Part shown: positions 39,925-52,409 of the stretch, piece after piece
Layout of the letters: each line of letters begins with the position of its first letter
Position numbering within the stretch: position 1 is the stretch's first letter
Origin: Alligator mississippiensis
Lineage: Eukaryota > Chordata > Crocodylia > Alligatoridae
Direction: 5' to 3'
Length of the DNA stretch: 64,000 nt
NCBI RefSeq assembly: GCF_030867095.1
Contig: NC_081824.1
Span: 169,764,933 to 169,828,932, forward strand
The notes under the pieces: model-generated
Told to the model about the DNA's origin: nothing
Seen by the model: the letters and a program-made list of their open reading frames with translations, nothing else
Databases searched by the model: none
Translations under genes and position numbers: made by a program

Positions 39925-40431
39925 GTGCATCCAGATGAGTGTGCATGTGTGGTTTTCAGTGCCTCAGAGCTGTTTGAGGTGCCACAAACTGCACATAGTG
40001 CACATGCAACCATTTGCCAAGCTAATTTGCAGCATGGTGCCAAAATTTGACACTGGGAGATCCTGGTGTAAAAAACAAAAACAAACAAAAAACTGCACAT
40101 AAAGTGGTGCAGTATATGCGGCAGCAGCATGCACTACCGGAAACAAAGCCTGGCTGTCCAGAGCCACACTCTGACTGCCAGACAGGCTCTATGCAGCCAG
40201 ATTGGCACTGCTGCTGCCCCAGGAGGACCTCAGGACCCCTGATACAGCTGCTGGGACCATCACAGGTGCTGGCCTCAGCCTCCCTTACCCCAACTGGGAC
40301 AATTTGGCATACACTGGAGTGTGTGTGCAGGGGTGTGCCCCAAGGCATGAAGCAGTGGCACAAAGATGTACCACTGCTATTTGTGATGCAGCAGATGCAC
40401 GCCCCTGCATGTGGAGATGCACCCACAGAAG
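39925..40431. mobile_element. candidate DNA transposon with GGGTGCATC ends
   Basis: Left 'gggtgcatccagatgagtgt' and right 'catgtggagatgcaccc' are inverted over about ten bases. The body has an A-rich run and many 'gcac' motifs. No target duplication is clear. Confidence 0.4.
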
Positions 40432-41223
40432 CTATTCACACTGGGTTTGTGGTTGAACTGGAAACAAAGTGTCCCACAAATGTCACCAGAAAGCCAGCTG
40501 AGTCCCAAGAGTAATGTGGCAATATAGATGCTGAAGAGCATGGCAGCACAGTCAGGGCCAGATTTGCAAAAGAGCAGCGTGGGTGCAAAGCAAACGCTGA
40601 GCTCTTTGGAAAATCTGAATGCTGTGCACTTGAAAGTCTGACCCTGAGCTCTTTGGAAACCTTGGCCCAGAAAGAATCCTGACTGTCCTCTAGTGGTAGC
40701 TCTAATTATAGTACTACTTCGTACAAGAAGCACCTATGGATTTACATTGCTTCAACACTCTAGTGGGAGATCAAATGAATCTGTGTTTGGGGAGGGAAAA
40801 TTAAGATGGTAGGTTGTTACAAGGAGAGGTCATACTCCCTACCTTTCTTAGCAAAGACACACACCATATTGAATATACCATGGTGAACAAGGCAGTTCCT
40901 AGTTGTTCATCCAAGGCCCTGTACTCACTCATTCCTTCTTGAAAGTCCATGTCTGGTCATGTTTATCCCCAGATGCAGTAGTTGTAAGAAATGAACTCCC
41001 ACTAAATCTAAGAATATTTCCACGAACGTAAGAAAAATCCTCTGAAAACAGTGGACTAGATTATTCTCTCACATCAGTGTGACACCTTTGGCTGGAACAG
41101 GGTAATTCCCCATTGATACCAGGGGCAGTGAAGAGTCCAACTAAGTGGGTGTCTTACGAATCTTTTCCTCCTGCAACTGCAGCCTCGACATTGTAGTGTA
41201 GGACAAAGCACAAGAATAAGAAA

Positions 41224-42081
41224 CAGAGGGCGTGTCTACCCAGGGAAGTAGCCTGAAATGGCTATTGTGCAATAACGATTCTACACTGTGTAACTCCACA
41301 TATGGACAATTATTCTACTTATTCAGTGGAAATGGGGTAGGCCATTTAGAGTAGGGGGAGCAGTTACTATAAAGTAGCAGGCAGGGCAGGGTGGCAACTT
41401 TGAGACAAATTGGTTTACTGAGGCATGTGCTTTTGTCGGCAGCAACAAAATTCATCAGATGCTAGTGGGTGGGTGCTGACAAAAGCTCATGCCTCTCTGA
41501 GCACTTAGTCTCTAATGCCACCCTGCCCTAGTCTCTTGCCTGAATTCAGACTAACACAGCTAACTACCTCTGGGCAAGTCCACATGTGCAATTAATGAGA
41601 AGCAATAAGCTCTGGTGCATGTTGTGCAGGAGTTTATTACTCCTGGGTGCACTGTTTAAACATATGCTTGGGACTGCAGCACCTTGAGCTGGGATGGAGT
41701 AGCCCTGGCTGGCAGGGGACCTGGCGGGTCAGCCTGCCAGCCCAGGTGTGCTCTGACCCAGCTCAACGCGTTGCAGGGGGGCTGGCTGTGGCATGAGGGT
41801 GCTGCAATATGGGGCTAGCTGGCAGGCACCCACCACACTGAAGCACCCTTGTGCCTCAGCCAGCCCCATCAGTGTCTACATATGCAGTGCTGCGCAGTTT
41901 CATAGTTGTTAGGGGATAGAAACTTTGCCATAGGATAGTCCTTGTATTTACAAGGACTAACCTATGGAGGAGTCCACTGGTTTACTGTGGCCTAATAGGG
42001 CTGCACGTGTAGATGCAGAGACTTTACTGCAGAGCTAATTAGGCAGCTCTGCAGTAAACGACTGTGTAGACATGCCCTCTG
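41224..42081. mobile_element. TGTCTAC-end DNA transposon, copy 2 (858 bp), with nested insert
   Basis: Ends are 16-bp inverted repeats with one mismatch: CAGAGGGCGTGTCTAC and CAGAGGGCATGTCTAC. A short interspersed fragment at about 41395-41575, with 'caaaattcatcagatgctag' and 'cagactaacacagctaacta', is nested inside. It is related in ends to 37799 and 46784. Confidence 0.7.
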
Positions 42082-42769
42082 TGTAGTGGCTGACAGGATT
42101 ACTCAGAATTTATCCAGCAGGGGGAGCTCCAAGGTGGCAGAATGAGAACAGAGGGTTCAGCAGATCTCATGGACTCACCTCCACGGCTGGAAAGTGGGGG
42201 ACAGAATCTGGTTTGCCCTTGCTTGGAGGATGCAGTTGTTCAACCTGTATGCACCACTAGATCCTGGCAGTCAGAATTGACTTGGTACTGGTTAGGAGGA
42301 GGGATTGATTTATCCTTATCTCAGGTTCATTCACTTTTCACTGCTCTCTGAATTGATGTATGTAGAAGGATGAACCACTGGGAGGCAGGGCATCCCAACA
42401 GGTTTCAGACCCAATCACAAGACTTGCAAGTCAAATCCCAATGGAGTATCTTTGTGTGAGTATAAAGTGCAGGCAGGAGATGTACAAGATCCCTGCACAT
42501 GGAGTTCTGTCAGGGCTCCCCACTCCTGTCCTTCAGCCCCTGCTATCCCAGCCTCAGGCTGCTCACACCCAGCTCTGCTGATGCCCCTCACTCCTGATGT
42601 GAAACCACCCATTACTAGTCCACCCCTGGGTTTCCTCTCTTCTGAGATCAAGGGCCTGACATATATAGCGACTGCTTCTCCTAACCTTATAAGGTGGGAT
42701 CAACCTCACACCTACCTAAGGCGACCGATCAATTCAGTTTGACAAGACTTCTTTAGCCTGACAAGCAAG

Positions 42770-42905
42770 TGTTCATAGGATCATAGCTACATAGGAAAGT
42801 AGGGCTGGAAGGGACATTGTGAGGTCATCTAGTTCAGGCCCCTGCTCAAGGCAGGATCATCCCTGACTAAACCATTGCAGCCAAGTGTCTGCTCTTGAAA
42901 ACATC
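42770..42905 (-). mobile_element. CR1 LINE 3' tail
   Basis: Antisense tail: 'gggctggaagggacattgtg', 'aggtcatctagttcaggccc', 'ctgctcaaggcaggatcatc'. Confidence 0.85.
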
Positions 42906-44909
42906 AATAAGTTGCCAGAGGGGATTCAGTTGCTTGAATGGTAGTGACTGTGTTAAGTCTTGCCTGCATGAAGCAGGGTCTGGACTTTCCTCTCAGATAC
43001 ATTAATATAAACTGGGAGTAACCCAGAAGTAATGGGGTCACATGGCTGTGAGTTCGAGAGGAGCCAGACTCTGTAGGGTTTCCAGCAGTCCAGGCAGTTT
43101 CCTGTTGATCTGAGCACAGTGAACAGCGGTGCTGACCCATCTCTCCTGTGCACGTTTGTGTAGTGAGGGCTCACTTAACCTAACAACCAGGAGCCTTATG
43201 TGAACATAACCACACTTAGCACTCCCACTGCTAAACCCCATCTTCTTTCCGCACATTTCTGTTCAAGGAGCTCCATTCTTAGGAAAGAGTTAAAAGACAG
43301 AGCGGAAAGCAGGCAGGTTTGGTTCTGGACTACAGATACAAGCTGGTGGAGGGAGCAAACAGTTTACTTGTTGAAATATTCAGGGCCTGAGTGAGTGGCA
43401 GTGTGCAGCTGTGAGAAGGGCAGGTGGCCATTCCCCAGGGGCCAAGAGAACTGGGCCCAGCGTAGGCTGTGGAGCATGAACTCGCCCAAGCTCCATGAAT
43501 AAGTGATGAACTAGGCTGCGTTGCCCAGGTAACCAGCTGTTCCCAGTGCTGATCACATTTAAAGTGCACTCAGTGTTTATTCCCCAGGATATTCACCCTT
43601 CTGCCCACATTGGTGGGCGCAATGGGGCAGGGGTAATGCAGGCAGACAGAAAGAGGCCACTTCTACTCTACACTTCTCTTTCCTTCCCCTTGTGGACACT
43701 CTTGACTCAGCTGCACAGCTTTGTTTGGATATGTATTTGCCCATATAATGTATTTGCCCCTTGTATTTGCCTTTACAATGTTATTCTCTGGGTCATGAAG
43801 GAGTTATGCTTATGCTCTAGGGCCCATTGGAAACCCCAGGATGGGCTTAGTCCCTTTACCTGCCTGGTCAGCTTTTTCCTTTGGGAGAATAATACAAATA
43901 GAGAAGAGTTCACCAGACCTTTTTGAATAATACCAGCTCAATACAGCTCTGACCAGGTTAGCCCTGGCAGGAAAGGCAAGTCCCAGCAAAGACTTATTCC
44001 AATGAGTCCAGTGCTGAGGTGGTGATTCACATTCAAACCTGACACAACTCCCAGCTCTGTTCCTATCACTAGGCAAAATCCTTCTGTTTCTCTGGTTCAC
44101 TCCTCTGTGGTCATGATGGCCTGAGCAACCCTGCCTGGGGAAGTGGGGTGAAGTAGTTAGCTCAGCTACATGGGAAGTTTGGAAGGGGCTGTAATCCAGG
44201 AACTCTCTCCAATTTGCACTCAAAAGGTAGTGTGAACCAGATGATGATGCCTGTGATTGACTCTTACCTATGAAACTGGAGAGCTCTGCAGAGGAAACAC
44301 AGGGCCATGTAAGGTCAGAGGAGGAATTGATTTGACTTGAACCAGATGCAGCAGTGAAGCCAGAGAAAAAGAGTGTAGCACTGAATATTTGTGTTCTCAT
44401 GTGACTTGGTAGAAAATTGCATGGCACCATGATGGTCAGAAAAGGATCACAGTAAGAATCAGAAGGGTTTCCAATGGGCTCCAGAGCATAAGTATAACTC
44501 CTGCATGCCTCAGATCACAATCACTGTACAGGCAAATATAAGGGGGAAACATATCCAAGCTATGCTGTGCAGCTGAGTCAAAAGAGTCCACATGCTGGTA
44601 CTTTTGGGAACAGTAAGGCAATGATACAAATCTCCAAATGGCTCCAGAGCCGCAATATGGCCAAATGCCTATCGCACAGATTTACTTTTTAAACTGGGTA
44701 CCAGAGCTTCTGGGTAATATCTTTCCCCAGAAGATCTACAATACTCTTGCCTTATCATGTGAGACCTCAATCTGAGTGATATATTCCAGAGATCTTATGT
44801 CACTGCTGCTAAATAAGCTTGGCATTTCTAAATATTGTACACAACAGTTTCCTAAATCAAAATGTTGTATCCAACAAGAGAAATTTCTGTATCAGATGCC
44901 ATCTTGACA
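42906..44909. other. intergenic stretch with one long unexplained reading frame
   Basis: Contains an open frame of 206 codons on the minus strand at 43810-44430 that resembles no protein I know. Otherwise no recognised feature. Composition becomes AT-rich beyond about 44600. Confidence 0.4.
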
Positions 44910-45080
44910 GATAAGGAGAAATTGAACACTGAAAATGAAGTACATGTAAACTGGATTTGATCTAATTTGTTATGGGTATGATATATCTGTATTATGTATA
45001 TGGATATATATTATATATTGCAAAGGATATTAAATCCAATTTATATGTACTTCATTTTTGGTGATCAATTTATCTTTATC
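44910..45080. mobile_element. palindromic AT-rich MITE (171 bp)
   Basis: Arms of about 55-60 bp are inverted: left has 'gataaggagaaattgaacac' and 'aatgaagtacatgtaaactg'; right, reverse-complemented, has 'gataaagataaattgatcac' and 'aatgaagtacatataaattg'. A TATATA-rich loop separates them. Confidence 0.7.
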
Positions 45081-45749
45081 TCTATATAGTCTATATATTA
45101 CACATGCGTACATGTAAATATACACATATGTATCAGCACATATACACACTTGGAGCTTTGAAAGAGACATTTTCACAAAGCTGAAAACCCTTGAGCCATA
45201 TCACTTGGGGACAAAAATAATGGATAATTGGGAATGATCATTAGAAATTGTTTTGGGCATGTAGTAAAATGCTCTTAAAAGCCACAAGCCTACAACAAGA
45301 AGAAAAACGCTGTTTAAAAGCAGGTTTAGAGAGGAAATGAAAACAGATATGTGTAAATATTAAGTAGAAGAAAGGGGAAGCTGATAAATCATCAGAAATT
45401 AAGAACTATAGAGAATTGACAAGGGAAGAAATGTAGCAATCTCTGGCTAGCAGAGTTTAAGAGAATAAGGAGATTTCCAAGCACATTAGGAAAAAGGGTG
45501 TCCTAACAATGGTGTCTGTCCATCATTAGACTGAAATATTAGAGCTGTCAAAAATAAAGCAAAGTAGTCAGAATTGCTCAATAAATATTTCTGTTCTGTA
45601 TTTGGGAAAAAGCCATTTTGAGTTTTCATGTCATACAGTGAAGAAATACTTTTTTCAGGGATTAAGGCAGGCCACTAAAGTTAAACATTTTCAGATCGGG
45701 GGTCCAGAAAACTTGAACCAAAGACCTGTAAAAGAGGGGAACATTCTGG

Positions 45750-46450
45750 TCAGTTAACATTGATTTTTCAATGTCTTGGAACACTGTGGAAATTCTAGAA
45801 AGTTGGAAGGAAGCTAATATTGTGATACTATTTAAAAACGGTACATGGCAATAACCTCAGTAGCTGGAGGCCTGTCAACCTGCATTTGACCATGGAGGAT
45901 TAATGGAATGGAAAATATGGGACTTGATTAATTAAAGGAAAATAAAATTATTAATGGAAGGTTTATGGAAAATAGAGCTTGTCAAGCTAATTTCATATTC
46001 TTTGAGAAATTGAACAGTCTGGTTGGTGATGGTAATAGCATCATTTCATAGACTTAGACTTCTGTAGGTCTTTTGACTGGTGGTGCATAACATTTTAGTT
46101 AAGAAACTGGACACTACAAAAATCAACACAGAAGTTGTTAAATCAAAAACTAACTGATTGGTGTCAATGTAATGGTGGCAATCACAAAGTATCCTTCAGC
46201 AGCTGTGTCTCTAGTGGGGTCCAGCAGAAATTGGTTCTAGCCCTGTGCTATTTAAGGTTATCAACGACCTGGAAGACAACATAAAATCATTACTGACAAC
46301 ATTTGCAGATGACACAAAGACTGCAGAGCAGTAAATGCTGCAGGTCACTAATAAAGAGTGAGCAGGTTTATTTGGGAAACTGGACACAAGCAAACAATGT
46401 GTTTTAATACAGCCAAATGTGAAATCATACATCTAGGAACAAAAGGATCC
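45750..46450 (+). mobile_element. old CR1-type LINE, reverse transcriptase region
   Basis: Diverged coding remnants in sense orientation. A segment near 46212 reads like the SGVQQ-LVL block (SGVPQGSVLGP in active elements), and FKVINDLEDN and TFADDTK follow in other frames. The FADDT motif is the CR1-clade catalytic core. Several frame changes and stops show it is long dead; it lacks both ends. Confidence 0.7.
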
Positions 46451-46783
46451 ATATAAATAGTATGGTTGGAGAGTTGCTGTAGCCATGATGTTCTAGGAAA
46501 TATGAGAGAAGCAAGGGTTTTTTGGTAATATCTGGCCCTTTTGGATGGGGCAGGATAGAAATCTAAATAAACAAATATCTTATTGTACAACCTGAATTGC
46601 TGAGAGGGATGTTAGACAAATAAGTCATGCACAAAATGCTCTTCTCCAAATCTGAGCAAGAAGCAGAGATGGCCTAAGTGAAACCAAAGGATGTAAGCGG
46701 TATCTATATTACCCTGGGAACCTGAGATTCTGGAAAGGACTTTGGGGGTCATGGCACAGAATCTGCTGAGCTCTCAGTATGTA

Positions 46784-47068
46784 ATACTGGGCACATCTAT
46801 GTTAGATGCTCCAGTAGTTCATTGCTGCCACGTAGTAGCTTTGCCAGGCACTAACCACGATGCGACGCTACTGCGCAGTAGTAATGAGCTACTGTGCCGT
46901 AGCTTGTTGCTGCTGCATAGTAGCATTGGAAAAAGACTGTGTAGGAATGGGACTACGCAGTAATACTGGTTACTGTGCAGTCATTTAGTACTTGCTTATG
47001 CTTATGGAAGTACTAAATGACTGCTCAGTAACAATTGGGCAGTCCACCACTCGTGTAGACATGGCCAC
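46784..47068. mobile_element. TGTCTAC-end DNA transposon, copy 3
   Basis: Left 'gggcacatctatgttagatg' and right 'cactcgtgtagacatggcc' are imperfect inverted ends. The body has 'ctactgcgcagtagtaatga' and 'ttactgtgcagtca' like copy 1. The right part carries its own hairpin around 'agtactaaatgactg'. Confidence 0.6.
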
Positions 47069-47745
47069 TAAAGCCAAAAGCGTTATTGAGATCTTTGGCA
47101 GTATAAACAGAGAAATGTTGAGAAGGAGGGAAGTTAAGGTAACCCATCTATTTGACACTTGCAAAGTTATTTTCATACTCAGGTCATAATATACAGGGCC
47201 AGGGCAGTTAGCTATCAGCACCTGTTTTAAAATGCAGCACCACTCAATACAGTTCCAAACAGTTCCTGAAGCTTTATATGTTGGGCAAGAACTAAAACCC
47301 TCCTAATCATGAAGCTGGTTAGAAAAAGATTTGCTGATAATGCTACAAGCACAAAGCCAGACAAAGGGATGAATTCTTCTTTGGCTTGGCTCCTTATGAC
47401 ATTTTTTACACAGATGAAAAATGAGTGTAAAGTGCTACTATTCTGATAATTTTACATCCAGGCTGCATAGACAGAAATGGCCCCACAAAGTACTGATCAA
47501 GTGTAAGGTATCTGGAAGGAGATGAACACACCTACAGTCACCCATAGGAGGCTACCCCCCATCCCATTGCTTCTTAAAAGCTCCCTCACCTGCATTCAGG
47601 AATGTAAACACAGCCTTTCAGACCTGTCAACCAGGTGACTCATATAGGTATCCCACATTGTTTTGGTCCTAACATTTAGGAACCCAATATAAACCTCATC
47701 TTTTGGTGGTGGCTGTGGTGCTGTGATTCTCCCCAAGGTTAATAT

Positions 47746-47746
<1 letters not shown>

Positions 47747-47781
<35 letters not shown>
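47747..47781. repeat. (CA)n microsatellite
   Basis: Pure CA run of 35 bp. Confidence 0.97.
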
Positions 47782-47783
<2 letters not shown>

Positions 47784-47947
47784 CCAAGTGCCAATGAATT
47801 GGAAGATATTAGCGCAAAGATACCATTTGTCACTTGCTTTCAAGAGAAAGGGTAGCAACATTGTCTAATAATCAGGGCAGCACCTGGAAATACATGCTCT
47901 GGGGTTCTTGCTTTGGCTCTGCTGCTGACTGATTGTACAGTCTTGAG

Positions 47948-48120
47948 CAAAAGGAATCAGAACTTGTGGTAGATGTGATAGCTTATATTAGACCAACTAG
48001 ATTTTTGCAACAAAAAAAAATCTATTTTTTGGTGCAAAAATCTGGTTGATCTAATAAAAGATATCATGTCTACCAGGAGTTCTGATTCCTTTTGCCTCTA
48101 GACTAATACGGCTACAACCT
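47948..48120. mobile_element. inverted dimer of a short interspersed repeat
   Basis: Left arm 'aaaaggaatcagaacttgtg' through 'attagaccaactagattttt'. The right arm, reverse-complemented, is 'aaaaggaatcagaactcctg' through 'attagatcaaccagattttt'. Arms are about 70 bp. The tail 'tctagactaatacggctaca' follows the right arm only. Confidence 0.65.
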
Positions 48121-50004
48121 GGATGCCAGTCTTGATGCCAGCCTTGAACCACAAAGAACCAGTGTAAAGCCTCTGTTTCCACATGTGTAATTAACCTTGG
48201 GGAGAATCACAGCACCACAGCCACTAAGGGAGAGGAGGAGGCTCTGTGGGAGTCCAGGACTCCTACTAACCTACAGAAATATGTCATTTATATTGGGTTC
48301 CTGAATGCTGGAGCCAAGACAGTGTGGGATACCTATATGTGAGCCAACTACTTGACAGCTCTGAAGGGCTATGTTTACATTTAAAAAAGAAAGAACATTT
48401 AAAAATGGTGACTCTGAGGAGCTGGGGAAAGCTCCATCCAGCCCTACCCTGTCACGTGTCTTGTGGGAAGCTCCTGCATTTGGCAGGTCTGCCACTCATT
48501 CCTGCATCCAAGGAAAAATGCCAGACATATCTGTCAGAGAGAGCCTCCTCCCTCACATTGAATATCCATCAGTCCAGGGGAAGGCCAGAGGAAACCGTGC
48601 ATTCTGGTTCCAGGTCTGGCACTGTCTGCTGAACATTAAAGTTTCTCTGAGCCTTATAGCTCATCTTATTAGCTATTGCTTGCCCATTTAACATATAGGG
48701 TAACAAAGAACGTGCACAAGGTCACTTCAGAGAAGACGGAGAGCAGAATCTAAGTCTCATTCCCTGTTCCTTGCTGCCTTTTAGAAGGCGTACCCCAAGA
48801 GTGTGTGCCTAATTCTGCAGTCTCTAGCCCTCAGTCTCTGCTCCCAGTGTCAGGAACAAATGCCAGGAAGCCTGATACATAACATTCAATTGCTCTCTCT
48901 CCACTACAAGGCACTTCTCCTTATGTGGGTTGATCTCCACAGAAGATAACATCATACTTTTCCCACCAGTTTGTCCTGTAGCTTAAAGAGTGCTATAGAC
49001 CTATTGGTTATAGGAATAAGACTTTTTGATAACCCAGATCACAGTTCCCATCTTAAATGAGTACAAGGACCCTGGAATAATTTTAGTTCATTTTTCAGAC
49101 TCTCCTATTTTATCTCTCATTGCACCCCCTTCACTTTTCCTTTTATTTTTTTGTTTTGGCTGAGCCTGCCCTCCTGGAGAGACCAGAAGACTTCCCTAAG
49201 GAAGGTGCTTTTCCCTGTTCTTATTGTGCTGTTAAGGTCAAATGGACGGCTGCCTTTATGAGTGCTAAACCCACACTGTTTTAGAAGCTGAAATGTATAG
49301 CTGCATGCAAATTATTTGTAAATATGCAAATCAGTCCATTAAAATGTGCATGGAATAATATTCGCAGGCATGCAGAAAACTTGGCAGCCATAGACTTCAT
49401 GGCTGTGTGTTCTGCTCTGTCCCAAGCTGCTTGCATATGATTTCTCCTCAGGGAGATAGGACCCATCACTTTGGGGGTGCTGAAGCTGGTGGGATCCAAA
49501 GTCTGTCTATGGGGAGAGGGGAAATCAGCTGGGCAGCAGGCAATGAAATTCACAATCCACTGCTCCTGATTGCTGCTGTTCCCATGGAAACGCTAGCAAA
49601 GGAGAGGAAATCCAACCTCGGACGAGTTTTGGAGATGAGTTCCTTTAACCTTACCCATCAGTTGCCACACCCATTTCCATGGGTACCAGTAGCTGGCACA
49701 GTCCCCCTTAGGCATTTCCTTGAATGAAGCTAATCAGCTCTGTGAACTGCTGCTTCCCTAGCAGCCCCTAGGGATGGAAAGAGCTGGCATAGGGAAGAAC
49801 CACCTTGTCTCAAGGCTGAGTTCAGACGGAGTCTTTGCAATCCTTATGGTGCCCTGTACTTTCTGCCTTGCCCCATCTGGGTGGACCAAATGCTGGAAAT
49901 TGCCTTCCTAAGGCCATTCATCCACAGAGCCGGGCCCAAGCTGCAAATTCCACACCTGGATGGGCTTTGGGCTGGGTTCCTCACACAGAAACAGGCAGGG
50001 GTAC
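48121..50004. other. intergenic stretch, no gene recognised
   Basis: Short reading frames only; no exon, RNA gene or clear repeat was found. Confidence 0.5.
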
Positions 50005-50345
50005 CTAGGTTCATAGATGTTAGGGGCTGGAAGGGACCTTACAAGATCTTTGGGTCTAGCCCCCCTGAACTTGGGCAAGAAAGACTGCTGGGGTCAGATG
50101 ACCCCAGCAAAGAGGGCGTCAAGATGCTTTTTGAAGATCACCAAGGTGGGTGGCTGTACTACCTCTAGGGGTACCTGTGCCAGACCCTCGGCACTCGACT
50201 CGTAAAGAAGTTTTTCCTGACATCCAGTCTGAAGCGATCTTCAATCAGTTTGTGCCTATTGTTTCTTGAGTTTGTGTCCATTGTTTCTTGAACATCCTGG
50301 ACACAGGTCAGATCCTCAGAGCTCATGACATTTCAGGGCTTCAAA
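50005..50345 (-). mobile_element. CR1 LINE 3' fragment
   Basis: Antisense: 'aggggctggaagggacctta', 'caagatctttgggtctagcc', 'aagtttttcctgacatccag', 'agcgatcttcaatcag', 'ttgtttcttga'. It is longer than the other tails in the window. Confidence 0.85.
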
Positions 50346-51584
50346 CGAGCTCGAGTGGTTTTAAGGACTTCCTGAGGTTTTGGGGCTAGCCTAAGGAGAC
50401 CATCCTGCCCTGCAGGATGGCTTTGTGGGAAGCAGCTCAACACCTGGCACTCTGAGTGAGATCATTCATGGCAGTCAGGGTATAGTTTGCCCCAACCCTG
50501 CTTAGCTTGAGAGGGTTTCAAAACTGCCGCACAATGACTGCCAGCGGTAGAGCTCCTGGTTATAAAATCTGCTTGGGTAGACATAGGAGAGAGCCCCGTG
50601 GAGCTTTCCTTAGAATCCAGGCCAGACTGCCTGGAGGTACAGAAAAATATAATCTTTTAAGAAAAATGGCCCTGGCTTTTCCTGAGCAACCTGATTTCAT
50701 CCCAAGGAAAAGGAGGAGGCTTTGAGGTGGTTCTTATATAGTGACCAAGTTTCAGCTGCCATCAACCAGGAACCAGAAACCACTGGGATCTCCTGGATCT
50801 TAGTGGGTCTTGGAGGTGGGAGATGTTTTGGGGGGAGTGCTAGGTGCCTGGCGCTGTTCTGAACTGAGTCTAAGAGACAAGAGAAACCCAGTGAGAGATG
50901 AGAGATGAGAGAAACCCAGCAACAAAAAGGGAGTGACAGAGAGTGAGACGCATGTGGTGTGTGAACCTGTGATAATGCAAGGGGTCTTGGTCTTGGTTTC
51001 CCTGAGGTGGGCAGAATCCACAGGGGGAATGAGAGGACCTGCTATATGTAACATACTGGATAGGTGTGTGGCTCCCTAATGATGGACAGAGGACCAATGC
51101 CTACAAGAGACAGATCCTGTCTTTCCCTAGTGGCTGAACCTCATGAGGGTTCATGCCCACTCTTAGAGTCTGTTGACACAGCTGTTTCTTTAATCCAGGT
51201 GCATGGGGCTTGTGTCCTGTGTGCTGAGGGCCCTGGGTTTGCTCGCTGCCTCAGGGTCTGCATGTTACATGACTCTGGCTCATGACGCCCTCCACCTAGC
51301 AGCAACTCACATGCGTGCTTGCAGCTACTGCCAGCTGGGACCAGTAAGTGTGGAGATGATCCAAGCTGCCAAGCCTGATGGTCTCTATCCATAGCAGAAA
51401 GGCAGCAGCAGGGCAAATTTCCTCCATAGCCTCACCCACTTAAGGTTCTTCCACCCTGTGAGGGCAAACTGGCCCCTAGAGAGGAGAGAAGAGACTGGCC
51501 CCGTTTGGCTTCTTGATTGAGTTAGCACCATAAGGCCTCTGCAACCTGTTGTGTCAGGGTTGATGGTAGTTTTACTAGGAGTTT
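50346..51584. other. intergenic stretch, no gene recognised
   Basis: Short reading frames only. Nothing identified. Confidence 0.5.
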
Positions 51585-51675
51585 AGATTATGGATTTGTA
51601 TGGGATGGTTTGGATTGGGATGATCCTGCCTCAGGAGGTCCCTTCTAGACCCCCTTCTCTATGACCATGATGAGA
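51585..51675 (+). mobile_element. CR1 LINE 3' tail
   Basis: Sense end: 'tttggattgggatgatcctg', 'cctcaggaggtcccttctag', 'tctctatgacca'. Confidence 0.75.
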
Positions 51676-52344
51676 TGATGACACCACCACCAGAAACAGC
51701 TGAGACTCATCCACATTTGTGTCACAACCTTCCCTGCTGATCATCTTGGCCTGCAAGTGGGGCACCTTCCATCCCCCTCCTCAGAGGCATCTGCTCCCTC
51801 CTCTGGGGGACTGTGGAGCCCTCTTGGGGGCGAGGGGCTGCTCTTTGTCTGCTCTGTCCTTCCCTGGGATCAAAGGGGGCCTCGGGGACTCTGCCACCCT
51901 CTGCCAGGGGCAGTGCCTGCCTGCAGCAAACTCTTGTCCCCAGTGAGGCAGGATCCATCTACCTCAACCCTCCCATGCCAATCCCTCATGGAACCTCTTC
52001 TTAAAAAACTAGCTGACCCTGACACACAGGGGTGCTAGCAGGCTCCTGGCTGGCAGGCTCCGCCATGAGGCGGGGTTGGCCGCTAGGTAGGTAGGGGCAG
52101 GAAGGCTGGGGGCTCCGCCAAGGGGTCAGGCTGGCTGCTAGACAGGTAGGGGCAGGAGGGCTGGGGGCTCCGCCAAGGGGCCACGGCTGGCAGGTAGGGG
52201 CAGGAGAGCTGGTCCCGAACGGCGGCAAGCAGCAGCCCCCACAGAGGCCGGGGCAGCTGGGGAAGCCCGGCGGGGCCCGGGGAGCGGGCGGGGGCGGAGG
52301 AGGGGCGGGGGGCGGGCGCGGCGCTGCCACAGGAGCCGAGGCGG

Positions 52345-52364
52345 CACACACACACACACACGCG

Positions 52365-52404
<40 letters not shown>
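52345..52404. repeat. (CA)n(CG)n(CA)n Z-DNA-prone tract in TMEM151B promoter
   Basis: A 60-bp pure alternating purine-pyrimidine run with a CGCGCGCGCGCG core, ending about 190 bp before the TMEM151B ATG. The CG core favours Z-DNA and CA length may vary. Confidence 0.95.

Positions 52405-52409
<5 letters not shown>

Noticed and set aside
30424-52180. A further gene between NFKBIE and TMEM151B
   Set aside because: I scanned the open frames for known domains and found none. Human has no conserved coding gene here to my knowledge, though a non-coding RNA cannot be excluded.
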